Of a stretch of DNA of 64,000 nucleotides, positions 7,926-16,222 are shown piece by piece (positions within the stretch are counted from its first letter, which is position 1; each line of letters begins with the position of its first letter). The position numbers and the translations under genes are program-made. The DNA is from an uncultured Tenacibaculum sp. (GTDB lineage Bacteria; Bacteroidota; Bacteroidia; Flavobacteriales; Flavobacteriaceae). A model generated the notes under the pieces. It searched no databases. It was not told the DNA's origin and worked only from the letters and a program-made list of their open reading frames with translations. The stretch covers positions 1 through 64,000 of the forward strand of contig NZ_CANMLT010000001.1 in NCBI RefSeq assembly GCF_947498805.1. The letters are read 5' to 3'.

Positions 7926-8915
7926 ATGAAGAAAATAATTCTGTCAATTGCAGTTTTAGGAACATTGGCTTCCTGTGCTCCAACTAAAAAGGAGCAATCA
8001 AAAGAACAAACCAAAGAGGAAAAAGAGGTTGTAATAAAAGAAGCAGTAAAAATAGATTCTGCTACTGTAAGAAAGCATCTATACACTTTGGCTTCTGATG
8101 AAATGGAGGGGAGAAAACCTGGGACAGAAGGAATGGAAAAGGCAACCAAATATATTGAGCAAGAATATAAGAGAATAGGATTAAAAACCTTTGATACTTT
8201 AAAAACCTATCGTCAAAATTTTACTCATAATGGAATTGAGATGAGTAATATTATTGGAGTTTTAGAAGGGAAATCTAAAAAAGATGAGTATGTAATCGTA
8301 TCAGCACATCACGATCATTTAGGAATGAAAGAGAGTGGAGAAGGAGATCGTATATTTAATGGAGCAAATGATGATGCTTCAGGTGTGGTTGGAGTATTGG
8401 CATTGGCGGAGTACTTTGCTAAAAAAGGAATGAATGAACGAAGTATTGTTTTTGTTTGTTTTACCGCCGAAGAAATGGGCTTAGTAGGATCTAAGTATTT
8501 TGGAAAAGATATTGACGCATCAAAATTTGTAGCAGGAATTAATTTAGAACTAATAGCAAAAGAACCTAAAACAGGACCAAAAACAGCTTGGTTAACAGGT
8601 TTTGATCGATCTGACTTTGGAAAAATAATTCAAAAGAATTTAGAAGGAACTGGTTATAAGTTGTTTCCAGATCCATATCCTAAATTCAATTTATTTTTTA
8701 GATCAGACAATGCTTCTTTAGCAAGATTAGGAGTTCCTTCGCATACTTTTTCTACAACACCAATCGATATTGATGCTGATTATCATAAAGTTACTGACGA
8801 AGCAGAAACTTTAGATATGGGAGTTTTAACAGAAACTGTTAAGGCGGTTGCTAAAGGAACCGAAAGTATTATAAACGGAGTAGATACGCCTACGCGAGTA
8901 GTAATTGAAGAGTAA
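7926..8915 (+). CDS. M28-family zinc metallopeptidase lipoprotein
   Basis: The 329-aa protein has a lipoprotein signal with lipobox LASC (C17), followed by a Lys/Glu-rich linker. The M28 aminopeptidase core covers ~50-320. Expected metal ligands are visible: H128 and D130 in SAHHDHLG, D149 in GANDDASG, E182/E183 in TAEEMGLVG, and a late His in VPSHTFST. The position that is usually Asp (NxDM) reads INLELIAK (E208), a Glu substitution that could still bind zinc. It probably trims peptides at the outer membrane or periplasm. Monocistronic, followed by a strong terminator. Confidence 0.9.
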   Translation: MKKIILSIAVLGTLASCAPTKKEQSKEQTKEEKEVVIKEAVKIDSATVRKHLYTLASDEMEGRKPGTEGMEKATKYIEQEYKRIGLKTFDTLKTYRQNFTHNGIEMSNIIGVLEGKSKKDEYVIVSAHHDHLGMKESGEGDRIFNGANDDASGVVGVLALAEYFAKKGMNERSIVFVCFTAEEMGLVGSKYFGKDIDASKFVAGINLELIAKEPKTGPKTAWLTGFDRSDFGKIIQKNLEGTGYKLFPDPYPKFNLFFRSDNASLARLGVPSHTFSTTPIDIDADYHKVTDEAETLDMGVLTETVKAVAKGTESIINGVDTPTRVVIEE

Positions 8916-8936
8916 AAAAAACTAACATATACGTTA

Positions 8937-8965
8937 AAAAAGGGGTCGCATTGCGACCCCTTTTT
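8937..8965 (+). terminator. Terminator of the M28 peptidase gene
   Basis: 13-bp stem AAAAAGGGGTCGC / GCGACCCCTTTTT with a 3-nt loop and T-run. Confidence 0.9.
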
Positions 8966-9064
8966 ATGGTCTATTTAAAATAAGTGTTAAGGTTTTTAAG
9001 GATGTGTTAAAATAATCATAAAAAAATATTATATTCGCAATGTTTAAAAATTAATCCCTTCATC

Positions 9065-10555
9065 ATGAAAAAAACACTTTTAAGTCTAGCAGTATTGCTA
9101 GCAGTGGTTTCTTGTTCAGATAATGAGTCTGTAGATGTACGAGAAACACAAGCAGAAATTCTTTCGAAAAAAGAAATTAATCAAAAAATTGAAACTTCAT
9201 TAAAACAAACAGGTGACTTTAAATGGACTGAGCAAGAAGCAAACGTTATTTGGAGTGCAGTAAAACATGGAGAAGATATTTTAACTGTTGGATATGGAAC
9301 TTCTAAAGATAACTTTGCAAGAAGTGCAGAGGCTGAGAATATTAAAGATCAGTTAATTAATTTAATTCAAGACTTAGAAGGTACTTCTGCAAAAGGCAAG
9401 AAAGAAATTTATGTGGACGAAACTATTAACTACATTGATATAAAAGTATCAAACAAAGCTACCATAGAAGCATTACAAAAAGATAGTAGAGTTCGTTATA
9501 TTGAGCCTAGTGGCTATGACTTTTTTACGAGTAACTCAAATGCTCAAGAACGTTCAAGTTCTTCTGGAGGTTCAGGTTGTGGATATGCAGGAGTTGTAAA
9601 CGCAAGTGCTGATTATAGAACTGTAGCCCCAGGAGCAAGAGTTCCTTGGACTTTCGATAAGCATAATATTCCTCAAGCTTGGAATCATAGTACAGGAGCA
9701 GGAATTTCTGTTGCAATTATTGATTCTGGTTTATCTCCAGAACAAAAATGGATGAACCAATATTTTAATGATGGATATTCTTCAGGAAGATTTGTTCAGA
9801 AGTATGGAACATTCGTTGATTCTTGGTGGGCTTGGTCTAATAATTATGATGGAGTAAATGATAAATGTGGACACGGAACAAGTATGGCTGCTGTAGCTAC
9901 GGCACCAAGAAATAATGATAACTTGCCAGTTGGAGTAGCCTATAACGCAAACTTAGTAAGTTATAGAGCTGTAGAAAATGTTGTGATCAACGATTATCAC
10001 GAAAAAAGAGGAATCGTAGAAGCTTTAACAGCATTAGCAAATAGAAGTGATGTTAAAGTAATTTCGATGTCGTTAGGATATCCATTTAGCATAGGAAACG
10101 TGTCTGATGCAGTTAAGTATGCACACAGTAAGGGAAAAATGATTTTAGCTGCTGGAGGAACATCAACTTCATTTACAACTTGGTATGGAGTAATCTTCCC
10201 TGCTAGTATGAACGAAACTGTAGCGGTAACAGGAATAAAAGAAAATAGTTATTCTAAGTGTGATGTTTGTCATACTGGATCTAAAATAGACTTTACAGTA
10301 CAAATGCAAAGAACAAATGGAACTGATAATAAAGTACCAGTATTAAGTTATTATAATGGTCAGTCTAACTATGTAGGAGGATCTTCTGTAGCAACAGCTA
10401 CAACGGCTGGAATTGCGGCACTAGTTTGGTCGAAGCACCCAACTTGGACACGTGATCAAGTATTACAAAAAATGAGAGAATCTGCTGATTTTTATCCAAG
10501 TAAACATTCAGAATATGGATATGGAAATATTGACGCTTTAAAAGCTGTTCAATAA
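9065..10555 (+). CDS. Subtilisin-like (S8) serine protease lipoprotein
   Basis: The 496-aa protein has a lipobox (AVVSC, C17) and a propeptide-like region (~20-160) with an I9-like final segment (ALQKDSRVRYIEPSGYD). The S8 catalytic domain covers ~195-495. Catalytic residues are D220 in VAIIDSGLS, H270 in DKCGHGTSMA and S441 in GGSSVATATTAG. The usual Pro after the Ser motif (GTSMAxP) is replaced by Ala, a variation that should be tolerated. Cys pairs (GCGY, CDVCH) may form disulfides. It lacks a T9SS tail, so it is probably anchored as a surface or periplasmic lipoprotein. A TATATTCG box (9030-9037) is a one-mismatch -7 promoter candidate. Confidence 0.92.
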   Translation: MKKTLLSLAVLLAVVSCSDNESVDVRETQAEILSKKEINQKIETSLKQTGDFKWTEQEANVIWSAVKHGEDILTVGYGTSKDNFARSAEAENIKDQLINLIQDLEGTSAKGKKEIYVDETINYIDIKVSNKATIEALQKDSRVRYIEPSGYDFFTSNSNAQERSSSSGGSGCGYAGVVNASADYRTVAPGARVPWTFDKHNIPQAWNHSTGAGISVAIIDSGLSPEQKWMNQYFNDGYSSGRFVQKYGTFVDSWWAWSNNYDGVNDKCGHGTSMAAVATAPRNNDNLPVGVAYNANLVSYRAVENVVINDYHEKRGIVEALTALANRSDVKVISMSLGYPFSIGNVSDAVKYAHSKGKMILAAGGTSTSFTTWYGVIFPASMNETVAVTGIKENSYSKCDVCHTGSKIDFTVQMQRTNGTDNKVPVLSYYNGQSNYVGGSSVATATTAGIAALVWSKHPTWTRDQVLQKMRESADFYPSKHSEYGYGNIDALKAVQ

Positions 10556-10575
10556 AATCAATTAACTAATCTTAC

Positions 10576-10603
10576 AAAAGCCTCGAAGTTATTCGAGGCT
10601 TTT
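10576..10603 (+). terminator. Terminator of the S8 protease gene
   Basis: 12-bp stem AAAAGCCTCGAA / TTCGAGGCTTTT, 4-nt loop. Confidence 0.88.
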
Positions 10604-10653
10604 CGTATTTTTATTGGGTATAGTTTTTGATTCAACATTTTAAAATAATAAAC

Positions 10654-11178
10654 ATGAAATATTTTAAACTTTTAGGAATTCTTCTTTTGGTAGGATGTGC
10701 ATCGGTAAATGTAGTTTCAGATTATGATTCAAAAACCAATTTTAAACAGTATGCTACATTTTTATTTTATGAAGATGCAGGAAAAGGATTGAATGAATTG
10801 GATGTAAAAAGAATTGAAAGAGAGATTGTGTCAGGTTTAGAGTCTAAAGGAATGCGTGTTAATGAAGCACCAACCATGTATGTAAATATTGTTTCTGAAG
10901 AAAGAGTTTCAGAGAATAGAAATACAATTGGAGTAGGTATTGGAGGAGGAAGAAATGTTGGTTTTGGTATTTCCGGAGGAATTCCTATTGGAGGTAGAAA
11001 AATTCAACAACAACTAGTAATTGATTTTGTAGATGCTAAAACAAATGAGTTGATTTGGCAAGGAATTGCAAATACAGAGGTAAAAGAAAGAACTTCTCCT
11101 GAAGAAAGAGAGCAACATTATAAAAAAGTAATTCACAAAATTCTAGAACAATATCCACCCAAAAAGCCTCAAAATTAA
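10654..11178 (+). CDS. DUF4136 lipoprotein
   Basis: I placed the start at 10654 because MKYFKLLGILLLVGCASV is a compact lipoprotein signal (lipobox LVGC). The in-frame ATG at 10627 would add nine residues that break this pattern. The resulting 174-aa protein matches DUF4136 (DYDSKTNFKQYATFLFY near the start, IDFVDAKTNELIWQGIA and KVIHKILEQYPP at the end), with a glycine-rich middle (GVGIGGGRNVGFGISGG). The family is common in Bacteroidota and proteobacterial outer membranes; no function is established. Transcription ends at a hairpin whose loop contains the stop codon. Confidence 0.85.
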   Translation: MKYFKLLGILLLVGCASVNVVSDYDSKTNFKQYATFLFYEDAGKGLNELDVKRIEREIVSGLESKGMRVNEAPTMYVNIVSEERVSENRNTIGVGIGGGRNVGFGISGGIPIGGRKIQQQLVIDFVDAKTNELIWQGIANTEVKERTSPEEREQHYKKVIHKILEQYPPKKPQN

Positions 11179-11191
11179 TTTGAGGCTTTTT
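11161..11191 (+). terminator. Terminator of the DUF4136 gene, possibly bidirectional
   Basis: Stem AAAAAGCCTCAAA / TTTGAGGCTTTTT with the TAA stop codon in the loop. Flanking A and T runs would let it also act on the convergent phytase transcript. Confidence 0.88.
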
Positions 11192-11214
11192 TTAACAACT
11201 ACACACTACTAAGT

Positions 11215-12282
11215 CTAATCTAGCAATACTTTTTGGGAGATTTTTCTCCAGTCAACTATTTTAAAATTTTGCTGTAGACTATCTTTATTTTGAGTATTTG
11301 CTCCATCTTGAGCAATGAATATTCCTTTAGGATACTTACTTCCGAAGTTTTTAGAGCTTACGTCAATTCCATCAGTATCATAGGTCCCATCAATAAGTCC
11401 ATCTTTTAAAGAAAAACTATTGATGTATTTATTGGTAATTCTATCTATAATAGCATAACTATTATTACCTTGAGAGGAAAGAATAAGGTATCCTTTACCG
11501 TTTCCAGCATCATATAAGGTAACTCCTTCAAAGTCTGAAGTCATATTTTTATCACGAGTACTAATTACTTGCGTAGCTTCAATTGAGGCTTCTGGTTCGG
11601 CATCAAACTTCCAAAGCGCAGTATCTTCTTCTCCTATATATACTTTTCCATAAAAATCATCAGCTACAATACCTTCTCCTTGACTTTTCAAAGCAAAAGA
11701 TCTAACTAATGTAGCATCGATTTTACTATTACTTTCAAACAATTCCCATTGTTCAATTCCACCTTCTTTACCTACTATAAAAACATAGATCTTATTAGTC
11801 TTTGCACTTTTGTACATTCCTAATCCATATACTTCGTTAAGATTAGATTTGATTGGTCTTGCTGCAACTTCTTCTAATTCACCAGTTGGTTTAACAATTA
11901 AAACAGAAATGGTATTTGTGGTTCTATTACTAGCAGTTACAACAGATACTTTTGTTCCGTTTAATGTGAATCCATCTCTAATGTCTACGTTGTTTACACG
12001 ACCTATTTTATATGAGTATAAACGTTCTCCTTCTAAACTATATACTTCTAATCCCTCTTTTTTATTAGTACCAATAATAGTCGATTTAGAAATGTCTATA
12101 GGGTTAATCCAAACACAAGGATCATCCGCAGCATCATCAAAAGAGGTTACCGGTGTTGTTTCTGCATCGGCAGTCAAAGCAATAATAGTTGAGGTTGGTG
12201 TTTGAGGAGCTGCTTTCTTTTCTTTTTTACAAGCAACAAAACCTGCACAAACGATAAGTATTTTAAAAATATGCTTCATCAT
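11215..12282 (-). CDS. Beta-propeller phytase lipoprotein (3-phytase)
   Basis: Beta-propeller phytases release phosphate from inositol hexakisphosphate with calcium help. The 355-aa protein has a lipobox (FVAC) and a linker, then family motifs DDPCVWINP, KSTIIGTNKKEGLEVYSLEGERL, VNNVDIRDGF, AASNRTTNT-like VVTASNRTTNT, YGLGMYKS and GEGIVADDFYGKVYIGEED, with DFEGVTLYDAGNGKGYLILSSQG near the end. These cover the acidic calcium- and phosphate-binding positions of the propeller. The start overlaps the TonB-receptor stop by one base (TAATG), so the two are translationally coupled. An ATG one codon later is equally possible. Confidence 0.92.
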   Translation of the reverse strand: MMKHIFKILIVCAGFVACKKEKKAAPQTPTSTIIALTADAETTPVTSFDDAADDPCVWINPIDISKSTIIGTNKKEGLEVYSLEGERLYSYKIGRVNNVDIRDGFTLNGTKVSVVTASNRTTNTISVLIVKPTGELEEVAARPIKSNLNEVYGLGMYKSAKTNKIYVFIVGKEGGIEQWELFESNSKIDATLVRSFALKSQGEGIVADDFYGKVYIGEEDTALWKFDAEPEASIEATQVISTRDKNMTSDFEGVTLYDAGNGKGYLILSSQGNNSYAIIDRITNKYINSFSLKDGLIDGTYDTDGIDVSSKNFGSKYPKGIFIAQDGANTQNKDSLQQNFKIVDWRKISQKVLLD

Positions 12283-15017
12283 TAAAAATTGTATTTAATA
12301 CCAATGTTCCAGTTATAATCGTAGAATTCAGCTTGTCTAGTTTGATTTTTGGTTCCTTGGTAAAAGCGTAATTCTTGATTGGTTAAATTCTTTGCTTCTG
12401 CGTAAATACGTAAGTTTTTAGTAATGTTATAAGCAGCATTTACATCTAAGAATAATTGTTGATCGTAGAATGAATCTGTAAATTTATCTTTTCCATATTC
12501 AAAGATATAGTCATCGGCAAAGTTTAGAGAAGCCCTTACAGATAGTTTTGCTGTTTCATAGGCTAAAGAACCGTTGAACATATTTTTTACAGCTCCTGCT
12601 AATGGGAGTCCTTTTTCTCTACCAACAATTCCGTCTGTTTTAGAATCTGTAAAAGTATAGTTTCCGTAAACTGTTAAGTTTCTTAAAAAGCTAGGTAAGA
12701 AGTTTAATTTACGTTGTAGAGCTATCTCAAATCCATAAATTTCAGCACTTCCTCCATTAAATGGTCTTGTAACATCGTATATTTCTGTATTGGTTCCAAT
12801 AGTAATAGATTCTCTTGAAATAGAGTTATATATAAACTGATCGATGTCTTTGTAAAATAAACCGGCAGAAATAATACCTACATTGCTAAAATAATGTTCA
12901 AACATCAAATCGAAATTCATAGATTCTGTAGGATTCAAGTTTGGATTTCCATATTCAGCCTCTAAATCATCACTATTGATATTTCTATATGGTACTAAGT
13001 CGAAGTAATTTGGTCTGGCGATAGTGTTGGTCCAAGCTGCTCTAAGAAGCGTATTCTTATTTATTTTATACTTTGCATGTAAGTTTGGTAACCAATTAAT
13101 GTAAGAGTTGCTTCCCGAAGTTGTAGTTACTTCTTCCTCTTCAATTTTTAAGTCAAAACCACTATAATCAATGGCAGTTTTTTCAGCTCTAACTCCAGCA
13201 ATAATAGAGAAGTTTTCTCCAAGCTTTTGATTTAACATTCCATAAAAAGCATAAATGTTTTCATCAGCATCATAGTTGCCAGGAACATATTCATCTAAAA
13301 CAGCTTCACCATTAGTTAAATTTAGACTTCCTAAGAACTCTCTAGAGGTAAATAATCCAGATTTATAGTTGTCTCCAGCTAAATAACCATTAACAGTATA
13401 ATCTACGGTAGTAGTTAAATTCATGGTAGGAAACTGGCTTTCTAAATCATATTCAAAGAAGTTATTATCTCGTATTTTCTCTTTGTATTTGTGTTTAAAT
13501 CCAAATTTAAGCTCATTTTTATAATCTCCTGTAGCATTTACCGGAATTAAAACATCAATATTCGAACTCATTTTACGTTCTCTAGTAAAACGTTTTTCTT
13601 GAGTTACTTCATCATAGACAAATTTTGTTGGATCGTTAAAATCATTATTTGTAGGAATTAATGTCGGAAATTTTGCTCTTGAAAAATCTTGTCTTACTTC
13701 GATATCATCATTTTCAAAACGGATATAACGCTCATTTGGACGTTCTTCTTTGGCTTGCGAAACTCCTGTCTTCCACAATAATTTTACATTTCCAAAGATT
13801 AAGTGTTCTCCTCCAATAGATAGTTTGTAAACACTTTGTTTTTCTAAACGAGTATTATCATTAGTACTGTTGTTAATTCCTCCTTTTGTTTGACGACGTA
13901 CTTCTGCTTTTGAAATTCCACTAGCATCTGGAGCATCAATTTTTCTAAAACGCACACGATACCTGTTTTCAAAATCTTTTCGTTGATTGTACATTGATTT
14001 AAAAAAGAACGTATTGTTTTGATCAACGTTTAAGTCAAAATTAGCAGAAAGACTTAAACGGTTTCTTTTTACATCATATCTTCTAATATCATGCTCTCCT
14101 AAATAGCTGTTTCCGTTATCGTTTTCCCATTCAAACTCAACATTATCAGATCCATATTCGTTAGAGTTGTATGAAGCATTCAACACATAACCTAACTTTT
14201 TATTAAAAGCTCTATTGGCTACTAAACCAGAAAAGTTATAGTTAGGAGTATTTCTTACAGGATTTTGACCATAGGCACCGGTTAAAAAGGCTCTAAAGGT
14301 ACTTGGAGCCGATCGTGTAATTAAATTTACTGAACCTCCAATAGCATCTCCTTCCATATCTGGTGTAACCGCTTTGTTAACCTCAATAGTTTGAATCATA
14401 TCAGAAGGAATTAAATCCATTTGAACTCTTCGATTATCTCCTTCAGCAGAAGGTATTCTGTCTCCATTTAAAGTAACAGAGTTTAATTGAGGAGCTAGAC
14501 CTCTAATGATAATATCTCTCGCTTCTCCTTGATCATTTTGCATTGAAATACCTGGTACACGTTTTAAAGCATCTCCAATATTAGCATCTGGAAATTTTCC
14601 TACTTGATCTGCCGAGATGATATTGGTAATATTGGCTTTGTTTTTTTGTTGGTTTAAAGCTTTCGCTTGACCTTTACCAATACTACCTTTTATAATTACT
14701 TCATCTAACTTATCTGTTTTAGGTTGTAATGAAAAGTCTTTAAGAGAAGTCCCACCATTAATAGAAATGGTCTCTTCAATATCTTGGTACCCAATAAATG
14801 TTACGGTTATCTTATGAGTTCCCTCTGGTAAATCAATCAGTTCGTAATATCCGTTAAAATCACTTGGAATTCCTATTTTAAGTGATGGAATTAATACAGT
14901 TGCACCTGGTAAGGGTAAGTTGTTTTCATCCAAGATTCTTCCTCTTAGACTAGATTTGTCTTGAGCATATCCCCATATACTTATTAGACAAATAACAAAA
15001 AGTAGTAGTTTTTTCAT
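12282..15017 (-). CDS. TonB-dependent receptor paired with phytase
   Basis: The start at 15017 gives MKKLLLFVICLISIWGYAQ, a proper signal peptide; the in-frame ATG at 15053 lies at the promoter. The 911-aa protein has a carboxypeptidase-regulatory-like domain (~20-105, SLRGRILDENNLPLPGATVLIPS), then a plug domain (~120-235: VPGISMQNDQGEARDIIIRGLAPQ region, LNGDRIPSAEGDNRR) and a 22-strand-type barrel ending in IKYNF. It imports a ligand across the outer membrane using TonB energy. No SusD partner is present; the coupled gene is a phytase, so the ligand is probably phytate, an inositol phosphate or a related metal-phosphate complex (inference from context). Confidence 0.92.
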   Translation of the reverse strand: MKKLLLFVICLISIWGYAQDKSSLRGRILDENNLPLPGATVLIPSLKIGIPSDFNGYYELIDLPEGTHKITVTFIGYQDIEETISINGGTSLKDFSLQPKTDKLDEVIIKGSIGKGQAKALNQQKNKANITNIISADQVGKFPDANIGDALKRVPGISMQNDQGEARDIIIRGLAPQLNSVTLNGDRIPSAEGDNRRVQMDLIPSDMIQTIEVNKAVTPDMEGDAIGGSVNLITRSAPSTFRAFLTGAYGQNPVRNTPNYNFSGLVANRAFNKKLGYVLNASYNSNEYGSDNVEFEWENDNGNSYLGEHDIRRYDVKRNRLSLSANFDLNVDQNNTFFFKSMYNQRKDFENRYRVRFRKIDAPDASGISKAEVRRQTKGGINNSTNDNTRLEKQSVYKLSIGGEHLIFGNVKLLWKTGVSQAKEERPNERYIRFENDDIEVRQDFSRAKFPTLIPTNNDFNDPTKFVYDEVTQEKRFTRERKMSSNIDVLIPVNATGDYKNELKFGFKHKYKEKIRDNNFFEYDLESQFPTMNLTTTVDYTVNGYLAGDNYKSGLFTSREFLGSLNLTNGEAVLDEYVPGNYDADENIYAFYGMLNQKLGENFSIIAGVRAEKTAIDYSGFDLKIEEEEVTTTSGSNSYINWLPNLHAKYKINKNTLLRAAWTNTIARPNYFDLVPYRNINSDDLEAEYGNPNLNPTESMNFDLMFEHYFSNVGIISAGLFYKDIDQFIYNSISRESITIGTNTEIYDVTRPFNGGSAEIYGFEIALQRKLNFLPSFLRNLTVYGNYTFTDSKTDGIVGREKGLPLAGAVKNMFNGSLAYETAKLSVRASLNFADDYIFEYGKDKFTDSFYDQQLFLDVNAAYNITKNLRIYAEAKNLTNQELRFYQGTKNQTRQAEFYDYNWNIGIKYNF

Positions 15018-15050
15018 TGTATATTTTAATTGATGTAGAATTATTCTGGG

Positions 15051-15058
15051 CAAAATTA
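15051..15058 (-). promoter_or_regulatory. Candidate -7 element for the TonB receptor-phytase operon
   Basis: The minus strand reads TAATTTTG, matching TAnnTTTG, about 35 bases upstream of the start chosen for the receptor. No TTG at the usual spacing is seen. Confidence 0.45.
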
Positions 15059-15210
15059 TCTATGAAAAATGGCAACTGTATTTGGATATTGTTAGTAAAT
15101 AATTATAAAACGTTGAGGAAAAGATTAATAAGTTGTTAATCTGTTTAATATTCTGTAATGTTTTGTTTAATTTTAGTTAATCTAAAAATTACATTTAAAA
15201 AACATAGGGC

Positions 15211-15564
15211 ATGCCATACAATGAGTTTTTATCTGATAGAATAGCACAATTTTTAAAAGAGCAACATGTAGCTTTTTATGAAAAGAAAATGTTTGGAGGT
15301 TTGTGTTTTATGGTAGATGAAAAGATGTGTGTAGGAGTGAATAGGGATGAAGTAATGCTTAGAATTAACCCAGAAATTTATGAAGAGTCTTTAACTAAAA
15401 AAGGATGTAAAGAAATGAATTTTACTGGTCGTCCAATGAAAGGCTTTGTGTTTTTAACGGATGAAGCTACCGATTTGGATGAAGATTTACATGCATGGTT
15501 AACATTAGCATTGGAATATAATCCTTTGGCAAAATCAAGTAAAAAAAAGAAAACCTCCCAATAA
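15211..15564 (+). CDS. TfoX N-terminal domain protein
   Basis: The 117-aa protein matches the TfoX/Sxy N-terminal domain, with KKMFGGLCFMVDEKMCVGV, VMLRINPE and FTGRPMKGFVFLTDEA. It lacks the C-terminal helix-hairpin-helix domain of full competence regulators, as is usual for these stand-alone proteins. Whether it has any link to DNA uptake is unknown. The Lys-rich C-terminus (KSSKKKKTS) may contact nucleic acid. Monocistronic, ending at a hairpin terminator shared with the convergent small OMP gene. Confidence 0.85.
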   Translation: MPYNEFLSDRIAQFLKEQHVAFYEKKMFGGLCFMVDEKMCVGVNRDEVMLRINPEIYEESLTKKGCKEMNFTGRPMKGFVFLTDEATDLDEDLHAWLTLALEYNPLAKSSKKKKTSQ

Positions 15565-15573
15565 GGAGGTTTT
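15550..15573 (+). terminator. Terminator between convergent tfoX-like and OMP genes
   Basis: Stem AAAACCTCC / GGAGGTTTT, 6-nt loop containing the end of the stop codon. A-runs and T-runs on both sides suggest bidirectional use. Confidence 0.8.
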
Positions 15574-15594
15574 ATAAAAATATTGTTGTTTGAT

Positions 15595-16038
15595 TTAGAA
15601 TTGATAACGAATTCCTAAACCAAAGTCAGATTGAAATCCATCGTAAAAACCGCTAAATCCAATTTCTGGGCGGTAATCTAATGAAATTACTACAGGGATA
15701 TCAAAGTTATATTCAATACCAATTACCCCAGCACCAAAAATAGCCGAATTACCACTTGCAGAAGCAACACCACCACCAACACCAGCAAACCAGTTAAATT
15801 GAGGTTCTAATTCCCAAACCCATTGGTATAATCCAGTAGCTTTAAAAGCACTTCCTTCTCTAAAACCTAAGTCTATTTCAAGTCTGTTATGATCACTTAG
15901 TTTTCTTTGGTAAGAAATTTCTCCACCAAAACCATTATTGTCTCCAAAACGAACTCCAATAGCATTGTCAGAGATTTCTTGTGCGCTCATTGTAAAAGCT
16001 GCTAGAAATAAACCTAAGGTTAAAAATAATTTTTTCAT
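15595..16038 (-). CDS. Small outer-membrane beta-barrel protein
   Basis: The 147-aa protein has a signal peptide ending TMSAQ, then ~125 residues of alternating strands with Gly and aromatic residues (GVRFGDNNGFGGEISYQRKL, FNWFAGVGGGVASASGN, GLGIRYQF). The terminal Phe after an amphipathic strand is a barrel-assembly signal. Its size suits an 8-stranded OmpA/OmpW-like barrel. I do not recognise a specific family, and the neighbours give no functional hint. Confidence 0.75.
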   Translation of the reverse strand: MKKLFLTLGLFLAAFTMSAQEISDNAIGVRFGDNNGFGGEISYQRKLSDHNRLEIDLGFREGSAFKATGLYQWVWELEPQFNWFAGVGGGVASASGNSAIFGAGVIGIEYNFDIPVVISLDYRPEIGFSGFYDGFQSDFGLGIRYQF

Positions 16039-16120
16039 GTTCTTGATTTTTATGTTACGCTAATATATCAACTATTATTCCATTGTATTTAACGATTTAA
16101 TAAAAATAATAGTATTTCAA

Positions 16121-16138
16121 GAGGGTACCGTTGCCCTC
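16121..16138. other. GC-richer hairpin in the intergenic region
   Basis: GAGGG-taccgttg-CCCTC stands out in AT-rich sequence between the divergent small-OMP and metallopeptidase genes. It has no adjacent long U-run. It could be a regulatory or mRNA-end structure; no assignment. Confidence 0.25.
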
Positions 16139-16189
16139 GTATATTTTACCACTGGTCATAATTCTGATAGTTAAGCTCTGAAGTCTAGC

Positions 16190-16197
16190 TAGTTTTG
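16190..16197 (+). promoter_or_regulatory. Candidate -7 element for the metallopeptidase gene
   Basis: TAGTTTTG matches TAnnTTTG, 25 bases upstream of the start codon; no -33 TTG at the right spacing. Confidence 0.35.
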
Positions 16198-16222
16198 AAT
16201 TAAAATTCTAAACAAATTAATT

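Noticed and set aside
11810..12205. Plus-strand frame of 131 codons
   Set aside because: Antisense to the phytase gene, no family resemblance.
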